Origin: JACVRM01 sp963755085
Lineage (GTDB): Bacteria; Actinomycetota; Thermoleophilia; Gaiellales; Gaiellaceae
Length of the DNA: 64,000 nucleotides
Direction of reading: 5' to 3'
Assembly: GCA_963755085.1 (NCBI GenBank)
Contig: CAVWIN010000029.1
Location: 23,940 to 87,939, forward strand
A program made the translations under genes and the position numbers. The notes beneath the pieces were generated by a model. That model saw nothing but the letters and a program-made list of their open reading frames with translations, was not told where the DNA came from and made no database searches. Positions 59,110 to 64,000 of the stretch are shown in pieces (the stretch's first letter is position 1; every line of letters begins with the position of its first letter).

Positions 59110-61004
59110 ACGACGACTGGCGGTGCACGTACCGGCTCCAGCTCGGGCCGGGCCTCGACTTCCGGCGCGCCCGCGAGCTCGTCCCGTACCTGCGTGACCT
59201 CGGCGTCAGCCACCTGTACCTCTCGCCGTCGCTGCAGGCCGCCCCCGGCTCGACGCACGGCTACGACGTCGCCGACCCGACGCGCATCTCGGACGACCTC
59301 GGCGGCGAGGACGCCTTCCGTGAGCTGTGCTCGGCCGGGCTGGGCGTGCTGCTCGACATCGTCCCCAACCACATGGCGACCGTCGACGAGAACCCCTTCT
59401 GGGCCGACCCCGAGCGGCGGGCGAAGTTCTTCGACTGGGACCCCGAGACCGGCTGGCACCGCCGCTTCTTCACGATCGACTCGCTCGCAGGTGTCCGCGT
59501 CGAGGACCCGGAGGTGTTCGAGGTCACGCACGCCAAGGTGCTCGAGCTCGTGCGCGACGGGCTCGTCGACGGCCTCCGCATCGACCACCCGGACGGGCTC
59601 GCGGACCCGCGCGAGTACCTCGACCGGCTCGCCGGGCGCGGGGTCCGCCGGATCTGGGTCGAGAAGATCCTCGAGCATGGCGAGCAGCTGCGCGACTGGC
59701 CGGTCGAGGGCACGACCGGCTACGAGTTCGCGAACGACGTCACCGCACTCTTCGTCGATCCGGCCGGCGAGGAGCCGCTGACCGAGCTGTACGGAGAGCT
59801 GACCGGCGAGACGCGCGGCTTCTCGGAGGTGGCGGCGCTCGCGAAGCTCGACCAGGCGCACACGGAGCTCCGGCCCGAGCTCGAGCGGTTGCGGCGGCTG
59901 TGGGACGGGCCCGGGCTCGAGGAGGCGGCGGCCTCGCTGCCGGTGTACCGGACGTACGTCGAGCCCGACACGGGGCGGGTCGAGGAGGCCGACCGCCAGG
60001 CGCTCGTCCTCCTGCCGGAGGAGCTGCGCCGCGCGCTGCTGCTCGAGGAGCCGGCGCCGGCGGAGCTCGTGACGCGGTTCCAGCAGGTGACCGGCCCGGT
60101 GATGGCCAAGGGCGTCGAGGACACGGCTTTCTACCGCTGGGTGCGGCTGACGGCGCTGAACGAGGTTGGCGGCGACCCCGACCGCTTCTCGCTGCCCGTC
60201 GAGGAGTTCCACCGTGCGAACCTCGAGCGCGCGCAGCGCTTCCCGCTGCACCTGCTCGCGACGCAGACGCACGACACGAAGCGCTCCGGCGACGTGCGCG
60301 CCCGCATCGGCGCGCTCGCGGGGATGGCGGACGAGTGGGCCGAGCGTGCGCGCGCGTGGCGGATCCTCGACGACGGCCACGAGAACTACCAGCTGCTCCA
60401 GGCGCTCGTCGGCGCCTGGCCGATCAAGCGCGGCCGGATCGAGGGCTACATGCAGAAGGCCATGCGAGAGGCAGGCCGCAACACGAGCTGGGTCGAGCCG
60501 AACGAGGCGCATGAGCACGGCGTCAGCGAGGCGATCGGCCGCTTCTACGAGCGCCTCCCGGCGGGCTTCGAGGATTTCGTCGGCCGCGCCGCCGCCGAGG
60601 GGCGCCACGTGTCGCTCGCGCACACGCTGCTAAAGCTGACCGTCCCCGGCCTGCCCGACATCTACCAGGGCGACGAGCTGGAGTCGCTGAACCTCGTCGA
60701 CCCCGACAACCGCCGGCCGGTGGACTGGGACGAGCGGCGCCGCGCGCTCGCCGACCCGCCGCCCAAGCTGCGGCTCATCCAGCGCGTGCTCGACCTCCGC
60801 GCGCGGCGGCCCGAGGCGTTCGCCGGCCTGTACGCGCCGGTCGACGCCGGGCCGGACGTCTGCGCCTTCGTCCGGGGCGACGCGGAGGTGCTGGTCGCGG
60901 TCCGGTTGCGCGGGCCGGTCGAGAAGCCGGCCGTTGCGGTGCCCGGCAGCTGGCGCGACGTGCTGGGGGACGCCGGCCCGGTGGCACTGCTCGAGCGCGC
61001 CTGA
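59106..61004 (+). CDS. treY: Maltooligosyl trehalose synthase
   Basis: A 632-residue GH13_26 enzyme that converts the reducing end of a maltodextrin into a trehalosyl unit. It begins with CTYRLQLGPGLDFRRARELVPYLRDLGVSHLYLSPSLQAAPGSTHGYDVADPTRIS. Barrel residues include Asp in GLRIDHPDGLADPREYLDRL, Glu in IWVEKILEHGEQL, and ATQTHDTKRSGDVRARI. The size is below the usual range of 700-800 residues. GTG 59106 overlaps glgX. With TreZ and TreX it makes trehalose from glucan. Together with treS this gives two trehalose routes in one region. Confidence 0.94.
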   Translation: MNDDWRCTYRLQLGPGLDFRRARELVPYLRDLGVSHLYLSPSLQAAPGSTHGYDVADPTRISDDLGGEDAFRELCSAGLGVLLDIVPNHMATVDENPFWADPERRAKFFDWDPETGWHRRFFTIDSLAGVRVEDPEVFEVTHAKVLELVRDGLVDGLRIDHPDGLADPREYLDRLAGRGVRRIWVEKILEHGEQLRDWPVEGTTGYEFANDVTALFVDPAGEEPLTELYGELTGETRGFSEVAALAKLDQAHTELRPELERLRRLWDGPGLEEAAASLPVYRTYVEPDTGRVEEADRQALVLLPEELRRALLLEEPAPAELVTRFQQVTGPVMAKGVEDTAFYRWVRLTALNEVGGDPDRFSLPVEEFHRANLERAQRFPLHLLATQTHDTKRSGDVRARIGALAGMADEWAERARAWRILDDGHENYQLLQALVGAWPIKRGRIEGYMQKAMREAGRNTSWVEPNEAHEHGVSEAIGRFYERLPAGFEDFVGRAAAEGRHVSLAHTLLKLTVPGLPDIYQGDELESLNLVDPDNRRPVDWDERRRALADPPPKLRLIQRVLDLRARRPEAFAGLYAPVDAGPDVCAFVRGDAEVLVAVRLRGPVEKPAVAVPGSWRDVLGDAGPVALLERA

Positions 61005-61040
61005 AAGCGGCGATTTGCAGCAAGAGTCGCCCCTGCAGGG

Positions 61041-61046
61041 CATACT
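61041..61046 (+). promoter_or_regulatory. -10-like box before the large glycosidase/deacetylase gene
   Basis: CATACT ends 6 nt before GTG 61053. It departs from TANNNT at the first base, so it is the weakest of the series. Confidence 0.3.
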
Positions 61047-61052
61047 CGCGCG

Positions 61053-64000
61053 GTGGACGAGCAGCAACTCGCCCAGCTGCGTGCGTGGGCCGAGCGCCTC
61101 CGCAGCGAGGGCGACTCTGACGAGCTGAAGGCGGCCGGCCGCGCGCTGGAGCTGGCCGCCGCCGAGATCGAGCGGCTGAAGACCGAGCTGGCCGCGCGCA
61201 AGGCTGCGCGCACCGGGCCGATCGACGACTGGACGCGCCCCGCGCCGGGCGAGCAGGTCGACACCGGGCCGCGACCGTTCGACGCCGAGTCGGACGAGCC
61301 TGGCTGGCGCGGCTCGACCCGGGGCAGCAACGGCGGCGGCGCCGCAATCCTCGACCGCAAGCGCTTTCGGCCGGCGCGGGTGCTCCCGACGGGAGAGGTC
61401 GCCCCGGAGCCGCTCGAGCAGGGGGCCCGCCGGCCGCCGCGGCGGCCGCTCATCGCCGGTCTGCACGTCCCCATGCCCGGCCGCGGCGCGTTCATCGTCG
61501 CCGGCGTCGTGCTGGCCCTCGCCGGCATCGTCTTCGCGGCCATCCGCCTCGACGCGCCCAACCTGAAGACCACCGGTCCCCCGCCGGACGCGAAGATCGG
61601 CGCCGTCGCGAAGCAGAGGCTCGCCTTCACGGTCTCGGCGTCTCGGCGGACGCTCGACGGCACGGACTGGATCCTCGACGGCCAGGACATCCGCGACCGC
61701 GTGCGCCAGGTCGGCGATACGGCGACGCTCTCGGGCGCGTCCATCGGCGACGGCGAGCACTGGCTGACGGTGCGCGCCGACGGGCGGCTCCCCGGAGCGC
61801 GAACGCAGCACACCTGGCACTTCACGGTGCACACGGCGCCGCCCACCGTCCTCATCGATGCGAAGACGAAGCTGGCGCCGGTCGAGCAGCCGATGACGTT
61901 CGGCGGCACGGTTCCCGCGCACAGCACCGTCGAGGTCGACAACCGCCGCGCCGGCGTGACCGGTACGCACTTCGCGCTCGCGATGTCAGGCCCGCCGGAG
62001 AAGCCGGTGACGGTCTCGGTCACCGACGAGTACGGCAACACCACGGTTCGCCCGGTGTCGGTGCAGATCGTCCCGCGCGCGCCGCGCGCGCCCGTCCGCG
62101 CGGTGCACATGACCTTCTACGCCTGGCAGAACCCGGCCCTGCGCCGCGGCGTCATGCAGCTGATCCACCAGCACAAGATCAACACGGTCGAGCTCGACCT
62201 GAAGGACGAGTCCGGAATCGTCGGCTTCAACGCGCCGATCCCGGTCGGGAAGCAGATCGGCGCCGTGCGGAACATCTACGACCTGCGCTCGGCGATCCGG
62301 ACGCTGCACAAGGACGGGGTAATGGTCGTGGGGCGCATCGTGGCGTTCCGCGACCCGATCTACGCGTCGGCCGCCTGGAAGCGCGGCTGGAAGTCGCAGG
62401 TCATCCAGACCCCGGACGGGCAGCCTTACTCCGGCTACGGCGGGTTCACGAACTTCGCGAGCCCGACCGTGCGGAAGTACAACGTCGACATCGCGGCCGC
62501 CGCGGCGAAGCTCGGCATCGACGACGTCCTCTACGACTACGTCCGCCGCCCGGACGGGCCGATCTCGACGATGAAGTTCCCGGGCCTCAAGGGGACGCCC
62601 GAGCGCTCGATCTCGACGTTCCTCGGGCAGGCGCGGCACGCGCTGAAGCCGTACGGCACCTTCCTCGGCGCGAGCGTCTTCGGCGTCGCCGCCACGCGCC
62701 CGACCGAGGTGGCGCAGGACATCCGCCAGATCGGCCGCAACGTCGACTACGTCGCGCCGATGGTCTACCCGTCGCACTGGGGGAACGGCGAGTACAACGT
62801 CTCGTACCCGAACGCCGAGCCGTACGCGATCGTCCAGCGCTCGCTCGTCGACTTCAACAGGCAGGTGCGCGGGACGGGCGCGCGCGTGGTGCCGTGGCTC
62901 CAGGACTTCACGCTCGGCGTGACGTACGGGCCGGCGCAGGTGGCCGCGCAGATCAAGGCGGCGAGGCACGACGGCATCGACGAGTGGCTCCTCTGGGACC
63001 CGCTCGTCACGTACACGAAGCGCGGGCTGCCAAAGGCGCCGGCCGTGCCGCCGCCAGGCTCGAAGCCGGCGACCCTGCCGCAGTCGGTGGCGACCGCCCG
63101 GGCACAGCCGCGAGCGGCCGTGGCGCCTAAGCCGAACGAGCTCGGCGAGGTGCCGGTGATGATGTACCACCAGATCCGAGCCGACGGCGGCGGCGTCTAC
63201 GACCTGACCCCCAAGCAGTTCCGCGCCGAGCTTGCGCGGCTCTGGCGCGAGGGCTACTGGCCGGTGCGGGCGATCGACCTGGTCGAGGGCAAGCTGGACG
63301 TCCCGAAGGGCAAGACGCCGGTCGTCATGACGTTCGACGACTCGACCAAAGAGCAGTTCTTCTACGACGCGAACGGCCACATCAAGCCGAACACGGCGAT
63401 CGGGATCATGCTCGCCTTCGCGAAGAAGCACCCGAGGTTCAAGCCGGCCGGCACGTTCTTCGTGAACCGCGAGCCCTTCGCGGGCGTCGCGCAGGGCCCC
63501 GAGATGCTGCGCTGGCTGAACGACCACGGCTTCGAGATCGCCAACCATACGAAGGACCACCTGCCGCTGAACACGCTCGACGCGACGAAGGCGCAGCGCC
63601 AGCTGGCGCTTGGCCAGAAGATCATCACGGACGCCATTCCCGGCGATCATGTCGTCGACATGGCGCTCCCGCTCGGCGCATGGCCGGACCCGAAGTCACT
63701 TGCGTGGCGAGGCTCGTGGAACGGGATCGACTACCGGATCAAGGGCGTCTTCGAGGTCGGCGCCGAGCCCTCGAAGTCACCGTTCGCGTTTGACTTCAAC
63801 GCGCACGCGATCCCGCGCATCCGCACGACGCCGCCCGGCGTCGGCGGCCAGCAGTGGGGGAGCTCGTGGTGGCTCGGCATCCTGAAGAGCCAGCCTGGCC
63901 GCCGCTACATCTCGGACGGCGACCCGAACACGATCTCGTTCCCGCGCTCCGAGGAGAATCAGCTCGCGACGCGGTACGAAGCGCGCGCCCGGCCGTACTA
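61053..64000 (+). CDS. Membrane-anchored DUF4015-type (putative glycoside hydrolase) plus polysaccharide deacetylase protein (3' partial)
   Basis: An open frame of 982 codons that runs off the window. Residues 1-50 are a coiled coil (ELKAAGRALELAAAEIERLKTELAARKAA). A cytoplasmic Pro/Arg-rich linker and one transmembrane helix follow near residues 150-170 (AFIVAGVVLALAGIVFAAI), so the rest is outside the cell. Two Ig-like beta domains lie at about 180-345. Residues about 350-660 match DUF4015 (GHL-type TIM barrel: HMTFYAWQNP, NTVELDLKDESGIVGF, DDVLYDYVRRPDG, YVAPMVYPSHWG, VVPWLQDF). From about residue 700 a polysaccharide deacetylase domain appears: MMYHQIRADGG, VMTFDDS (motif 1 Asp-Asp), and NHTKDH (motif 2, H-x3-H). 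It probably remodels exopolysaccharide or cell-wall glycan. Confidence 0.8.
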   Translation, partial: MDEQQLAQLRAWAERLRSEGDSDELKAAGRALELAAAEIERLKTELAARKAARTGPIDDWTRPAPGEQVDTGPRPFDAESDEPGWRGSTRGSNGGGAAILDRKRFRPARVLPTGEVAPEPLEQGARRPPRRPLIAGLHVPMPGRGAFIVAGVVLALAGIVFAAIRLDAPNLKTTGPPPDAKIGAVAKQRLAFTVSASRRTLDGTDWILDGQDIRDRVRQVGDTATLSGASIGDGEHWLTVRADGRLPGARTQHTWHFTVHTAPPTVLIDAKTKLAPVEQPMTFGGTVPAHSTVEVDNRRAGVTGTHFALAMSGPPEKPVTVSVTDEYGNTTVRPVSVQIVPRAPRAPVRAVHMTFYAWQNPALRRGVMQLIHQHKINTVELDLKDESGIVGFNAPIPVGKQIGAVRNIYDLRSAIRTLHKDGVMVVGRIVAFRDPIYASAAWKRGWKSQVIQTPDGQPYSGYGGFTNFASPTVRKYNVDIAAAAAKLGIDDVLYDYVRRPDGPISTMKFPGLKGTPERSISTFLGQARHALKPYGTFLGASVFGVAATRPTEVAQDIRQIGRNVDYVAPMVYPSHWGNGEYNVSYPNAEPYAIVQRSLVDFNRQVRGTGARVVPWLQDFTLGVTYGPAQVAAQIKAARHDGIDEWLLWDPLVTYTKRGLPKAPAVPPPGSKPATLPQSVATARAQPRAAVAPKPNELGEVPVMMYHQIRADGGGVYDLTPKQFRAELARLWREGYWPVRAIDLVEGKLDVPKGKTPVVMTFDDSTKEQFFYDANGHIKPNTAIGIMLAFAKKHPRFKPAGTFFVNREPFAGVAQGPEMLRWLNDHGFEIANHTKDHLPLNTLDATKAQRQLALGQKIITDAIPGDHVVDMALPLGAWPDPKSLAWRGSWNGIDYRIKGVFEVGAEPSKSPFAFDFNAHAIPRIRTTPPGVGGQQWGSSWWLGILKSQPGRRYISDGDPNTISFPRSEENQLATRYEARARPY

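Overview
The window is a gene-dense, very GC-rich bacterial chromosome segment. Genes are packed in operons with 1- to 14-nt overlaps and GTG/TTG starts are frequent. The gene set (F420-type LLM oxidoreductase, Eis-like acetyltransferase, the GlgE operon, YtrA-type GntR regulator with its ABC exporter, TrkA pairs) and the GC bias point to an actinobacterium. A Thermoleophilia (Gaiella/Solirubrobacter-like) origin is my best guess, made from recall and not from a search. No tRNA, rRNA, CRISPR array, insertion sequence or phage gene was seen.

Layout. 1-2.7 kb: end of a carboxylate-amine ligase gene, a small helical protein, methylthioadenosine phosphorylase and a small secreted protein. 2.7-8.2 kb: membrane H+-pyrophosphatase, a flippase-like membrane protein, secreted proteins and an LLM oxidoreductase. 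8.2-23.6 kb: a potassium island with a KdpD-type kinase half, KdpE, two tiny membrane peptides (one is KdpF), KdpA, KdpC, KdpB, a separate KdpD sensor half fused to an extra Usp-like domain, three tandem APC permeases with C-terminal Usp domains, and two TrkA proteins. 23.6-26.2 kb: ATP-dependent DNA ligase and a small minus-strand operon. 26.2-31.4 kb: a cobalamin riboswitch followed by btuF-btuC-btuD-cobU-cobT-cobS, i.e. corrinoid uptake and salvage. 31.4-36.1 kb: cupin, PadR regulator, membrane protein, and a 1037-residue fusion of nucleotide cyclase, transmembrane helix, beta-propeller and family-5 solute-binding domain. 36.1-43 kb: UvrD/PcrA helicase, an atypical response regulator, and a set of secreted proteins including one with two near-identical 123-residue repeats and a SpaA-like domain.

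43-61 kb: an alpha-glucan/trehalose region. It holds MalQ, the full GlgE pathway (glgE, treS, maltokinase, glgB), and the TreZ/TreX/TreY pathway, which makes trehalose from the same glucan. Between these two operons sits a minus-strand GntR/ABC exporter operon with a clear palindromic operator. After 61 kb a large protein combining a DUF4015-type glycosidase-like domain and a polysaccharide deacetylase domain runs off the window.

Two patterns run across the window. First, many genes have a TANNNT-like -10 box 6-7 nt before the start codon, which suggests leaderless transcripts. Second, at least six genes (two APC-Usp permeases, uvrD/pcrA, the Eis-like gene, malQ, an ABC ATPase) are broken by frameshifts while their conserved sequence continues in another frame. 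That pattern fits indel errors in the assembly better than old decay, and the Eis-like gene is the worst spot with roughly ten shifts in about 1 kb.
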